DNA of 46,106 nucleotides, from positions 1-46,106 of the forward strand of contig JAAYFT010000150.1 of assembly GCA_012728125.1 (NCBI GenBank). Direction: 5' to 3'. Positions 30,240 through 39,380 of the stretch are shown piece after piece. This DNA is from Tissierellia bacterium (GTDB lineage: Bacteria > Bacillota > Clostridia > Tissierellales > Tissierellaceae). Position numbers and translations under genes: made by a program. Positions within the stretch are counted from its first letter, which is position 1, and each line of letters opens with the position of its first letter. The notes beneath the pieces are model-generated. The model was given only the letters and a program-made list of their open reading frames with translations, made no database searches and was not told the origin of the DNA.

Positions 30240-31298
30240 GTGAAACTGAAGATTAAAATAGGATTATTAACAATATTTATAGCCCTATTGGCAAGTAGTT
30301 GTAAAAATGAAAAAGCAGAGGAACCTGTAGTAGTGGTGGAAGAAGAACCTATAGTTATTGAAGAGGAGGAGCCAGTAGAGCTAGAAGAGGAAGTACCTGA
30401 AAAAATAGGTATACCATCACCATTAAGTGGTATATATGCAGAGGAGGAGAAGGTAAATCGTAGGCCTGTGGCAGTTATGTTTGATAATCATAATAGGGCT
30501 AGGTGGCAAGCAGGCCTTAAAGATGCAGAAATAGTCTACGAGTTTTTAGTAGAAGCGCCCTATACAAGATATTTGGGGATATTTTTGATAAACGACCCTC
30601 CATCTATTGGACCAATTAGGAGTGCTAGACCATATTTCGTAACTACAGTATTGGAATACGATGCTGTTTATGTAAGGGTTGGTGGTAGTGAAGCAGCTAA
30701 GCAAGATGTAAAAACATTAAAAATAGCTGATATAGATGGACTAAGTAGTTCAAATAAGGTTTTTTGGAGAGTATCCCATAAGAAAATGCCACACAACCTA
30801 TACTCTAGTATGGAAGCCATAAGGACAAGCCAAGAAGAAAGAAAATATAGGATGGTAGGTGAATTTACACCATTTAAATTCCATGAAGATGAAGTGGATA
30901 TGGAAGGTAGTGTAGCCAATAAGGTTATAATAAATTATAGGAAGGACAATACTACTGAATATATTTATGATGAAGACAAAAAGATTTACATAAGACATAA
31001 AGATGGCAAGTTACATATAGACGAAATAGATGAAAGTCCAATCATTGCTAAGAATATTATAATCCAAGTAGCAAAGACTAGAGTAATAGACAATGAAGGA
31101 AGATTAGATATTCAATTAGTAGGAGAAGGAGAGGGAAAATATATTACCAATGGAAAAGCAATAGATGTGAGATGGGAGAAGAAGTCTAGACATGAAAAAA
31201 CAATTTTTTATGATTTAGATGGGAATGAAATAATATTAAATCCTGGGGTTACTTGGATTCAAGTAGTAGAGCCTAGGACAGAAACAATAATAGAGTAA
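30240..31298 (+). CDS. DUF3048 domain-containing (YerB-like) putative lipoprotein
   Basis: LLASSCKNE lipobox, acidic linker, RPVAVMFDNHNRARWQAGLKDAEIVYEFLVE, IGPIRSARPYF, PGVTWIQVV. Confidence 0.88.
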   Translation: MKLKIKIGLLTIFIALLASSCKNEKAEEPVVVVEEEPIVIEEEEPVELEEEVPEKIGIPSPLSGIYAEEEKVNRRPVAVMFDNHNRARWQAGLKDAEIVYEFLVEAPYTRYLGIFLINDPPSIGPIRSARPYFVTTVLEYDAVYVRVGGSEAAKQDVKTLKIADIDGLSSSNKVFWRVSHKKMPHNLYSSMEAIRTSQEERKYRMVGEFTPFKFHEDEVDMEGSVANKVIINYRKDNTTEYIYDEDKKIYIRHKDGKLHIDEIDESPIIAKNIIIQVAKTRVIDNEGRLDIQLVGEGEGKYITNGKAIDVRWEKKSRHEKTIFYDLDGNEIILNPGVTWIQVVEPRTETIIE

Positions 31299-31334
31299 TA
31301 CTAGCTAATATACTCTTTAAAGAGGGAGGTTTAT

Positions 31335-31748
31335 ATGGATAAGAAGGAATTGATTAGAAAAGCTTTAGAAGCTAAGGAAAAAGCCTATGTCCCATATTCT
31401 AATTTCCACGTAGGGGCAGCCTTAATTACAGAAGATGATGAGATTTTTACTGGATGTAATATTGAAATATCTTCCTATTCTCCTACCATATGTGCAGAAA
31501 GGACGGCTATTTTTAAAGCTATTTCAGAAGGCCATAAGAAGATAAAGGCAATAGCAGTAGTTGGAGATAGCGATTTTACTTATCCCTGCGGTGTTTGCAG
31601 GCAAGTTATAAGGGAATTTAGCAAGGATGCTACTATTATCGTTGCCAATTCTGAAGATAACTATAGGGAGTATAAATTAGCAGACCTATTACCCCATAGC
31701 TTTGGACCAGAGGATTTAGAAAATAGTAGGAGTGAAGAAGATGTATAA
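31335..31748 (+). CDS. cdd: Cytidine deaminase
   Basis: AYVPYSNFHVGAAL, CAERTAIFKAISEG, CGVCRQVIREF. Confidence 0.96.
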   Translation: MDKKELIRKALEAKEKAYVPYSNFHVGAALITEDDEIFTGCNIEISSYSPTICAERTAIFKAISEGHKKIKAIAVVGDSDFTYPCGVCRQVIREFSKDATIIVANSEDNYREYKLADLLPHSFGPEDLENSRSEEDV

Positions 31749-32625
31749 ATCAGGATTTGTAACTATTGTAGGCAGACCAAACGTAGGTAAATCAACCTTA
31801 CTTAATAGGATAATAGGTGAAAAGATCTCAATTATATCTGATAAGCCTCAAACTACAAGAAATAAAATTCAAATGGTGTATACAGAAGAAAATTGCCAAA
31901 TCGTATTTCTTGATACGCCAGGCATACAAAATCCCAAGAATAAGCTTGGGGAGTATATGTTGAAGGTATCTAAGAGTACCTTGGAAGAAGTTGATATAGT
32001 TACTTTTATGGTAGATAATAGTATGGAAATCGGACCTATGGATAAAATGATAATAGAAGATTTGAAAAAGATATCTACTCCAATAGTACTAGTAATAAAT
32101 AAAATAGATATGCTAGAGGGAGATGAAGTATTACAGTTAATAGATAAATATAGGAGGCTTAACTTATTTGAAGAAATAATACCTTTATCTGCCCTAAACA
32201 ACGACAATGTTAACAGGTATATAGAAGTATTAAAGAGCAAATTACCAGAAGGACCCCAATATTTCCCCGAAGATATGATAACAGACCAGCCTGAGCGATT
32301 TATCATTGCAGAGATAATAAGGGAAAAGGCCTTACTTAGTCTAGATGAAGAAGTACCCCATGGTATATATGTTGAAATCCAAGGCATTAAGGAAAGGGAA
32401 GACAAAGATATAATAGATGTATTTGCAAATATATACTGTGAGAAGGAGTCCCATAAAGGAATAGTAATTGGAAAAAGAGGGGCAAAGCTAAAAGAAATAG
32501 GCCAAAATGCCAGAATGGATATAGAAGCCTTATTAGGCAGCAAAGTTAACCTTCAACTATGGGTAAAGGTAGAAAAAAACTGGAGAGAAAGGGAAAGCAA
32601 AGTTAGATACTTTGGATATAAATAA
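31741..32625 (+). CDS. era: GTPase Era
   Basis: GFVTIVGRPNVGKSTLLNRIIG, DTPGIQNPKNKLGEYM, NKIDML, KH domain IVIGKRGAKLKEIG; ATG 31741 (ORF track uses GTG 31732). Confidence 0.97.
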   Translation: MYKSGFVTIVGRPNVGKSTLLNRIIGEKISIISDKPQTTRNKIQMVYTEENCQIVFLDTPGIQNPKNKLGEYMLKVSKSTLEEVDIVTFMVDNSMEIGPMDKMIIEDLKKISTPIVLVINKIDMLEGDEVLQLIDKYRRLNLFEEIIPLSALNNDNVNRYIEVLKSKLPEGPQYFPEDMITDQPERFIIAEIIREKALLSLDEEVPHGIYVEIQGIKEREDKDIIDVFANIYCEKESHKGIVIGKRGAKLKEIGQNARMDIEALLGSKVNLQLWVKVEKNWRERESKVRYFGYK

Positions 32626-32638
32626 TTAGGGGAGGACT

Positions 32639-33385
32639 ATGTTAAGAACAGAAGGAATAGTTTTAAAAGAAATGAGATATAAGGATACTAGCAAGATCCT
32701 TAGTATCTACACGAAAAAATATGGAAAGATTACTGCCATGGCAAGAGGGGCTTATAGGCCCAAATCTAAGATAATTGCCAATACACAACTCTTTTCCTAT
32801 AATGAATATCAACTGTACAAGGGAAGAAATTTTTATTATATTAACCAGGCAGATATAATCGATTCCTTCTATGATATAAGGGAGAGAATCGAAAGGGTTG
32901 TTTATGGACAGTATATGTTGGAACTAATTGAAAAATCCATGGAAGAAGGACAAGAAAATCCGAAACTCTTCATGCTTCTATTAAAGGGGCTGAAGATCTT
33001 GTCTAATATGGACGGGGATTACTTAAAATTCATCATTGCCTATGAGTTGAAATTTATTTCTTTTTTAGGATATAGGCCATTTCTAAACAGGTGTGTACTA
33101 TGTGGTAATGAAGATATCAATAATATAAGATATAGTCCTAAGGAAGGAGGTATTATCTGTTATAAGTGTTTTAGCCTTGATTCTTCAAGTATTTATCTAA
33201 ACGACAGTTTATATAAAGGCATAAATGAATTATTATACATCCCCTTAGATAAAATCCATAGAGTTCAACTTTCCGCAGAAAACTTAAAAAGAATCCATGA
33301 AATTATAGTAGAGCATATTCTTTATAATATAGATAGAAATAAGTTAAATACCTTAAATTTTATACAAGCCTTAGAGTCAACTTAA
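32639..33385 (+). CDS. recO: DNA repair protein RecO
   Basis: TEGIVLKEMRYKDTSKILSIYTKKYGKITAMARGAYR, zinc motif CVLCG...CYKC. Confidence 0.95.
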   Translation: MLRTEGIVLKEMRYKDTSKILSIYTKKYGKITAMARGAYRPKSKIIANTQLFSYNEYQLYKGRNFYYINQADIIDSFYDIRERIERVVYGQYMLELIEKSMEEGQENPKLFMLLLKGLKILSNMDGDYLKFIIAYELKFISFLGYRPFLNRCVLCGNEDINNIRYSPKEGGIICYKCFSLDSSSIYLNDSLYKGINELLYIPLDKIHRVQLSAENLKRIHEIIVEHILYNIDRNKLNTLNFIQALEST

Positions 33386-33389
33386 ATAC

Positions 33390-33418
33390 TTGACAAGAAA
33401 ATATATTTTTGCTAAATT
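33390..33418 (+). promoter_or_regulatory. Sigma-A-type promoter for the glyQS T-box transcript
   Basis: TTGACA (33390-33395) - 17 nt - TAAATT (33413-33418). Confidence 0.7.
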
Positions 33419-33424
33419 ATAACG

Positions 33425-33631
33425 TAGAATTGTACATAGTATACGATGACGAAGAATTATCAATTGTAATTATTTAAGAGAGTCTAGGCTGGTGGGATCT
33501 AGATATAATTACTATTGAGGGATGGCACTTCGGAGTATATTTTTTAAAGGGAACACCTACTATTAGGTGTTAAATAGGGTGGAACCGCGGAAGTTAACCT
33601 TTCGTCCCTATGGGGATGACTAGGTTTTTTT
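33425..33631 (+). promoter_or_regulatory. T-box riboswitch (glycine-type) upstream of glyQS
   Basis: T-box TAAATAGGGTGGAACCGCGG, stem III AACACCTA-CTAT-TAGGTGTT, terminator CCTTTCGTCCC-TAT-GGGGATGACTAGG-TTTTTTT, candidate GGC specifier at 33524-33526. Confidence 0.95.
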
Positions 33632-33667
33632 GTTATTTGTCATTAATTGAAATGAGGAGGTTGTTTT

Positions 33668-34546
33668 ATGTATTTCCAGGATTTAATGTTGAAATTACTG
33701 GAGTATTGGGGAAATAAGGGTTGCATAATATTAGAACCTTACGATACAGAAAAAGGCGCAGGTACTATGAGTCCTTACACTTTTCTTAAAGCATTAGGGC
33801 CAGAACCTTGGAAGGTGGTTTATGTGGAACCTTCAAGAAGGCCTGCAGATGCTAGGTATGGGGAAAATCCCCATAGGGTGTATCAACACCATCAATTGCA
33901 AGTAATCTTAAAACCTTCACCAGACGATATACAAGACCTATATCTAGACAGCTTAAAAGCCATAGGAATAGACCCATTAAAGCATGATATAAGATTTGTT
34001 GAAGATAACTGGGAAGCCCCAACCTTAGGTGCTTGGGGATTAGGCTGGGAAGTATGGTTAGATGGTATGGAAATTACCCAATTTACCTATTTCCAACAGG
34101 TAGGCAGCATCAACTGTGAAATAGAATCTGCTGAGTTAACCTATGGATTAGAGAGAATCGCCATGTACCTACAAGACGTGGACAATATTTTTGATATAAA
34201 GTGGAATAAAGATTTTACTTATGGAGATATATTTAAAAAAGCGGAATATGAACATTCAGTTTATAGTTTTGAAAAGGCAGATATAGATACATTAAAAGGC
34301 CTATTTAACACCTATGAAGAAGAAGTTAAAAAGATCTTAGACGATGGCCTTGTTTTACCTAGCTATGACTATGTTCTAAAATGTTCCCATACCTTCAATA
34401 TATTAGATGCCAGGGGAGCAGTATCAGTATCAGAGAGAACAAACTATATAGGCAGAGTAAGAAACTTAGCTAGATTAGTTGCAGCTAAATACTTGGAACA
34501 AAGAAAAGAAATGGATTATCCTCTATTGAAAAGGGAGGGTCAGTAA
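33668..34546 (+). CDS. glyQ: Glycine--tRNA ligase alpha subunit
   Basis: [51 protein letters not shown]. Confidence 0.99.
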   Translation: MYFQDLMLKLLEYWGNKGCIILEPYDTEKGAGTMSPYTFLKALGPEPWKVVYVEPSRRPADARYGENPHRVYQHHQLQVILKPSPDDIQDLYLDSLKAIGIDPLKHDIRFVEDNWEAPTLGAWGLGWEVWLDGMEITQFTYFQQVGSINCEIESAELTYGLERIAMYLQDVDNIFDIKWNKDFTYGDIFKKAEYEHSVYSFEKADIDTLKGLFNTYEEEVKKILDDGLVLPSYDYVLKCSHTFNILDARGAVSVSERTNYIGRVRNLARLVAAKYLEQRKEMDYPLLKREGQ

Positions 34547-36624
34547 TGAGCAAAAAATACTTATTAGAAATAGGGGTAGAAGAATTACCTGCTAGGTTTA
34601 TAGGTGATGCTTTAAATCAATTAAAGGAAAGTACTATTAACCTTTTAGGTGATGAAAGAATAAAATATGAAAGTATAAAAACTTTTTCTACACCAAGAAG
34701 ATTAACTATTATAGTTGAAGGATTAGATGAGAGACAAGAGGATATAGAAGAGACAGTAAAAGGTCCAGCTAAAAAGATAGCCTTTGATGAAGAAGAAAAC
34801 CCAACTAAAGCTTTACTGGGCTTCATGAGAGGTCAAGGCGTTGATATTTCTTCAATCTATGTTGATGACCATAATGGAGTAGACTATGTCTTTGCTAGAA
34901 AAAAGATAGCAGGAAGAACCATAGAAGAGATTCTAAGTTTAAATATGCCTAAAGTAATTAAAGGCATTAATTTCCCTAAATCAATGAAATGGGGCGGAAA
35001 AAACTTAAGGTTTGCTAGACCTATTAGATGGATAGTATCTTTATTAGAAGATAAGGTACTGCCCTTTGATTTAGAAGGAATTCAGGTTTCCAATATTTCA
35101 AAGGGACATAGGTTTTTAGGTAGCAGCGAGATTATCATAGAAAAAGTAGATGATTATGCTAATCTTCTTAGAGAAAACTTCGTTATAGTAGACCAAGAGG
35201 AAAGAAAAGAGATAATAAAATATGGTTCAGAAAGATTAGCAAAGGAAAGAGGAGGAAACATCCAAAAGGACGAAAAACTTCTAGACGAAGTAACAAACAT
35301 AGTTGAATACCCAACTCCTATAATAGGTAGAATTAAAGATGAATATTTATCATTACCTCCTGATGTAGTAATAACCCCAATGAAGGAACATTTAAGGTTT
35401 TTCCCAGTACTAGATGATAAGAACAGATTACTCCCATATTTTATTACCGTAAGAAATGGTAACAAGGACTTTATCGAAACAGTAATCAAGGGTAATGAAA
35501 AGGTCCTTGGTGCAAGGCTAGAAGACGCCAAATTCTTCTATATGGAAGATATACAAAAACCATTAGAGTCCTATGTTGAAGACCTGCAAAAAATTACTTT
35601 CCAAGAAAAACTAGGAACCTTATATGATAAAACTAAAAGGGTACAAAAACTAGCTGAAAAAATTGGAGAATACTTAGAAGTCGGAGAAGAAACAGAAAAG
35701 AATATAGAAAGGGCCGGCTATTTATGTAAGGCAGACTTAACTACTAAAATGGTAACAGAGTTTACAGAACTTCAAGGTAAGATGGGTATGGAGTATGCCC
35801 GCAACTCAGGAGAAAATGAAATAGTTAGCTTGGCCATTTTCGAACAGTATTTACCAAGATTTTCGGGAGACGACCTGCCTACAACTACTGCAGGGTCAGT
35901 TTTAAGTATTGCAGACAAGATGGATTCCATAGCAGGCTTATTCGCCATAGGTATACATCCTACTGGGTCACAGGACCCCTTTGGGCTTAGAAGGCAAGCT
36001 TTAGGAGTAATCAATATAATAATAGATAAGCAGCTTAACTTATCAATAAAAGAGCTTATTGAAACAGCTCTATATATCTACGTAGAGGTAAATGGATTGG
36101 CCTTTGATTACGACAAAGTTAAAGGGGAAATTGAAGAATTTTTCAAAGGCAGAATAAGAAACATGTTCATCGATACTGGCATAAGATATGATATAGTAGA
36201 TGCAGTATTGGCAGCTGATATTGATGATATCTATGATATGAAGATAAGGGCAAATAAGCTTAATGAATGGTTGAGAAAAGAAGGTTTAGCTGAAATATTA
36301 ACTGCCTTTAATAGGGTAGCTAATCTAGCAGAAAAAGCAGAATCTGATGAAGTACAAAGAGACTTACTAAATGAAGATGAGCTTGAACTATATGAAAGCT
36401 TCTATAGCATCGAGGAAAAAGTAGAGAATTTTATTAGCAAAAAAGAATATGATAAAGCTTTAGATAATTTAGTAACCTTAAAAGACCCAATAGATAATTT
36501 CTTCGACAAGGTTATGGTTATGGTAGAGGATGAAGTAATAAGAAATAACAGACTGGGATTACTGAGAAAAATCTACAATATGATGATTAAAATCTGTGAT
36601 TTATCAAAGATAGTTAATAAATAG
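34546..36624 (+). CDS. glyS: Glycine--tRNA ligase beta subunit
   Basis: LLEIGVEELPARF, FPKSMKWG...LRFARPIRWIVSL, GSQDPFGLRRQALGV. Confidence 0.98.
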   Translation: MSKKYLLEIGVEELPARFIGDALNQLKESTINLLGDERIKYESIKTFSTPRRLTIIVEGLDERQEDIEETVKGPAKKIAFDEEENPTKALLGFMRGQGVDISSIYVDDHNGVDYVFARKKIAGRTIEEILSLNMPKVIKGINFPKSMKWGGKNLRFARPIRWIVSLLEDKVLPFDLEGIQVSNISKGHRFLGSSEIIIEKVDDYANLLRENFVIVDQEERKEIIKYGSERLAKERGGNIQKDEKLLDEVTNIVEYPTPIIGRIKDEYLSLPPDVVITPMKEHLRFFPVLDDKNRLLPYFITVRNGNKDFIETVIKGNEKVLGARLEDAKFFYMEDIQKPLESYVEDLQKITFQEKLGTLYDKTKRVQKLAEKIGEYLEVGEETEKNIERAGYLCKADLTTKMVTEFTELQGKMGMEYARNSGENEIVSLAIFEQYLPRFSGDDLPTTTAGSVLSIADKMDSIAGLFAIGIHPTGSQDPFGLRRQALGVINIIIDKQLNLSIKELIETALYIYVEVNGLAFDYDKVKGEIEEFFKGRIRNMFIDTGIRYDIVDAVLAADIDDIYDMKIRANKLNEWLRKEGLAEILTAFNRVANLAEKAESDEVQRDLLNEDELELYESFYSIEEKVENFISKKEYDKALDNLVTLKDPIDNFFDKVMVMVEDEVIRNNRLGLLRKIYNMMIKICDLSKIVNK

Positions 36625-36669
36625 ATACTACTTAAATTATCAAAGCCTAAATGTTAGGGGGAGTTTACT

Positions 36670-37296
36670 ATTCAATTAAACGAGAGACAGGAAAAGATAA
36701 TAGAAATAGTTAAAAAGAATCAACCCATTACATCAGAGGCTATAGCAAATAAATTAAGCCTAACTAGGGCAACCCTACGACCAGATTTAGCTATTTTAAC
36801 CATGGCTGGCATATTGGATGCAAGGCCAAAAGTTGGATACTTTTATACAGGCAAGACAAAATTCTCATTTATTTCAGAGAAGATTAGAGATATAAAAGTA
36901 TCAGAAGTTAAATCTGTACCCGTTGTTGTAGATGAATCTACCAGTATTTATGATTCCATTGTATTAATGTTTTTGGAAGATGTAGGTTCTATCTTTGTAA
37001 CAAGTGATGGATTTTTATCAGGAGTAGTATCGAGGAAAGATTTTATTAAGTCTGCCCTAGGTGGCGTAGATTTAAATAAAATGCCAATTGGGATGATAAT
37101 GACTAGAATGCCAAATGTAATCTATATAAAAGAAGATGACGATATTTTAGAAGCTGCCGTAAAACTAATAGACCACGAAATAGATAGCCTGCCTGTCGTG
37201 GAAGAGGATAATGATGGTAAGGGCTATAAGGTAATTGGCAGAGTAACGAAAACAACAATTACTAGATTGTTTGTTGAACTAGGAAAAGAAGATTAA
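36670..37296 (+). CDS. ccpN: CcpN/YqzB-type HTH + CBS-pair transcriptional repressor, apparent ATT start
   Basis: Extending the 36802 ORF upstream gives IQLNERQEKIIEIVKKNQPITSEAIANKLSLTRATLRPDLAILTMAGILDARPKVGYFY, the family HTH. SD AGGGGGAG at 36656-36663; in-frame TAG at 36655-36657; no ATG/GTG/TTG between. Confidence 0.85.
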   Translation: MQLNERQEKIIEIVKKNQPITSEAIANKLSLTRATLRPDLAILTMAGILDARPKVGYFYTGKTKFSFISEKIRDIKVSEVKSVPVVVDESTSIYDSIVLMFLEDVGSIFVTSDGFLSGVVSRKDFIKSALGGVDLNKMPIGMIMTRMPNVIYIKEDDDILEAAVKLIDHEIDSLPVVEEDNDGKGYKVIGRVTKTTITRLFVELGKED

Positions 37297-37309
37297 AGGG
37301 GGGAAAATA

Positions 37310-38137
37310 ATGAAAAACACTTTGACTGTATATGTATTATCAGATTCCATAGGCGAAACTGGTGAACTACTAGCTAAAGCAGCCTTAAGTCAATTTAATT
37401 CAGGTAAATATCATATTAAAAGATTTCCTTTTGTTAATGATAAAGAGCAGATATTAGAAGTATTCAGTGAAGCAAGAAAAGAACCAAGTATTATTATTTT
37501 CACCATAGTCATTGAAGAGCTTAAGAAATTTATAGAAGAATTAGGAAAGGAATATAATATTCCTACAGTAGACCTAATGACACCAGCATTAGATGCAATG
37601 TCTTCAGTGTTACAGTTTCAGCCAAAAAGAGAATCTGGACTAATCAGAAAACTAGACGAGAATTATTTCAGAAAAGTAGAAGCAGTAGAATTTGCAGTTA
37701 AGTACGATGATGGTAAAGACCCGAGAGGTATAGCCAAATCCAATATCGTATTAGTTGGTATTTCTAGAACATCTAAGACACCCCTAAGTATGTATTTAGC
37801 GCATAAAAACTATAAAGTAGCCAATGTACCATTAGTCCCTGAAGTACCACCACCAAAAGAATTGTTTGAAAAGGACAATCGTAGGGTAATAGGTTTAATA
37901 GCTAATCCAATTAAGTTAAATGAAATCAGGCAGGAGAGATTAAAATCCTTAGGATTAGATAATAGTGCAAATTATGCAAACATAGATAGGATAAATATGG
38001 AATTAGAATATTCTAAGGAGATTATGAAAAAAATAGGTTGTCTAGTAATAGATGTATCTTACAAGGCAATAGAGGAGACAGCAGGCATAATTATAGAGCA
38101 TTTAAAAGAAAACTTCGGAGACAAGGTCTTCGATTAG
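37310..38137 (+). CDS. ppsR: Pyruvate, phosphate dikinase regulatory protein (kinase/phosphotransferase, DUF299)
   Basis: VYVLSDSIGETGELLAKAALSQF, VLVGISRTSKTPLSMYLAHKNYKVANVPLVPE. Confidence 0.94.
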   Translation: MKNTLTVYVLSDSIGETGELLAKAALSQFNSGKYHIKRFPFVNDKEQILEVFSEARKEPSIIIFTIVIEELKKFIEELGKEYNIPTVDLMTPALDAMSSVLQFQPKRESGLIRKLDENYFRKVEAVEFAVKYDDGKDPRGIAKSNIVLVGISRTSKTPLSMYLAHKNYKVANVPLVPEVPPPKELFEKDNRRVIGLIANPIKLNEIRQERLKSLGLDNSANYANIDRINMELEYSKEIMKKIGCLVIDVSYKAIEETAGIIIEHLKENFGDKVFD

Positions 38138-38168
38138 AAGTGTTAGTTTAGCACTTCTTTTTCTTTTG
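38136..38168 (+). terminator. Intrinsic terminator after ppsR
   Basis: AGAAGTG-N9-CACTTCT followed by TTTTCTTTT. Confidence 0.7.
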
Positions 38169-38200
38169 TAGATAAAAATTTTTAAAAAAAAGAAGGATAA

Positions 38201-38225
38201 ATACAACTTATGTTGTATATATAAT
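38201..38225 (+). promoter_or_regulatory. Dyad operator candidate plus TATAAT -10 upstream of dgt
   Basis: ATACAAC-TTAT-GTTGTAT (38201-38218) followed by TATAAT (38220-38225). Confidence 0.45.
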
Positions 38226-38277
38226 ATATACAAAGGTTATTGCTAAAACTTTATTCCTGATGAAAAGGGGTAAATAT

Positions 38278-39291
38278 ATGATAAGATTGAGAATCGAAGA
38301 ATTAGAAAGAAACCTGTTATCACCCTATGCAGCCCTAAGTTCTAATTCAAAGGGGAGAAGGTTTCATGAGGAAAAATGTAGTATTAGAACCGATTTTCAA
38401 AGAGATAGGGATAGGATAATCCATTCCAAATCATTTCGCAGGCTAAAACACAAAACCCAGGTGTTTATAGCCCCAGAAGGGGACCATTATAGGACAAGAC
38501 TTACCCACACATTGGAAGTAGCCCAAATAGGTAGAACATTAGCAAGAGCCTTGAGATTAAACGAGGATTTAGTAGAAGCCATTGCCCTAGGCCACGACTT
38601 GGGACACACGCCCTTTGGTCATACGGGTGAAAGGGTATTAAACCATTTAAATCCTAAGGGCTTTAAACATAATGAGCAATCCATAAGGGTAGTAGACTTT
38701 CTAGAACATAAAGACAATAAAAAGGGGTTAAATTTGACCTTTGAGGTAAGGGACGGCATAAGAAACCATTCAGGTGATGGCAAGCCTCAGACCTTAGAGG
38801 GACAAGTTGTTAAATTTGCAGATAGGATAGCATATATTAACCATGATATAGATGATGCCATTAGGGCAGGAGTCATAAAAAATGAGGACTTACCTAGGGA
38901 AGCCATAGAAATCTTAGGAAATAGCCATGGAGAAAGAATAAATAATATGATTTTTGATATAATTAACAATAGTATGGAAAAAAATACTATTAGTATGAGC
39001 CAGGATGTAGGTAAGGCAACTAATACATTAAGGAAGTTCATGTTTGAAAATGTTTATCTTAGTAAAAAAGCAAAATCTGAAGAGGCTAAAACGGAGTATA
39101 TAATTGAGCAATTATACAATTATTATTATAAAAATATAGATGCCCTGCCTAAGGAACACCTAGAGATCTATAAAGATATGGATACTAGTGTAGAAGATAT
39201 AATATGTGATTATATAGCAGGTACTACAGATAGGTTTATTATAAATCTTTATTATAATATTTTTATTCCTAAACCATGGCAAAAATATTAA
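38278..39291 (+). CDS. dgt: Deoxyguanosinetriphosphate triphosphohydrolase-like HD protein
   Basis: [62 protein letters not shown] open from 38260. Confidence 0.93.
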   Translation: MIRLRIEELERNLLSPYAALSSNSKGRRFHEEKCSIRTDFQRDRDRIIHSKSFRRLKHKTQVFIAPEGDHYRTRLTHTLEVAQIGRTLARALRLNEDLVEAIALGHDLGHTPFGHTGERVLNHLNPKGFKHNEQSIRVVDFLEHKDNKKGLNLTFEVRDGIRNHSGDGKPQTLEGQVVKFADRIAYINHDIDDAIRAGVIKNEDLPREAIEILGNSHGERINNMIFDIINNSMEKNTISMSQDVGKATNTLRKFMFENVYLSKKAKSEEAKTEYIIEQLYNYYYKNIDALPKEHLEIYKDMDTSVEDIICDYIAGTTDRFIINLYYNIFIPKPWQKY

Positions 39292-39298
39292 ACAAAAA

Positions 39299-39327
39299 GA
39301 AGGATTTTTAAAATATTTGTCGAATAT
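39299..39327 (+). promoter_or_regulatory. Predicted sigma-H promoter upstream of dnaG-sigA
   Basis: GAAGGATTT (39299-39307) - 11 nt - GTCGAATAT (39319-39327); matches RnAGGAwWT / RnnGAATww. Confidence 0.7.
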
Positions 39328-39380
39328 ATATCATATTGACAACTAGATAGGCATGGTTGGTGAGATATTAGGGTGATTAC

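Noticed and set aside
31869-32543. 224-aa minus-strand ORF antisense to era
   Set aside because: Shadow ORF fully inside a clearly functional era gene; Ser/Ile/Leu-rich composition typical of antisense translation of AT-rich codons, and no RBS or family motif.
36802-37296. Stand-alone CBS-domain protein as given by the ORF track
   Set aside because: The upstream in-frame sequence encodes the CcpN HTH, so this is a truncated model of a longer gene rather than a CBS-only protein.
39336-39369. TTGACA…GATATT as a sigma-A promoter for dnaG
   Set aside because: The spacing of about 22 nt is too long; TTGACA is better read as part of the dyad downstream of the sigma-H element.
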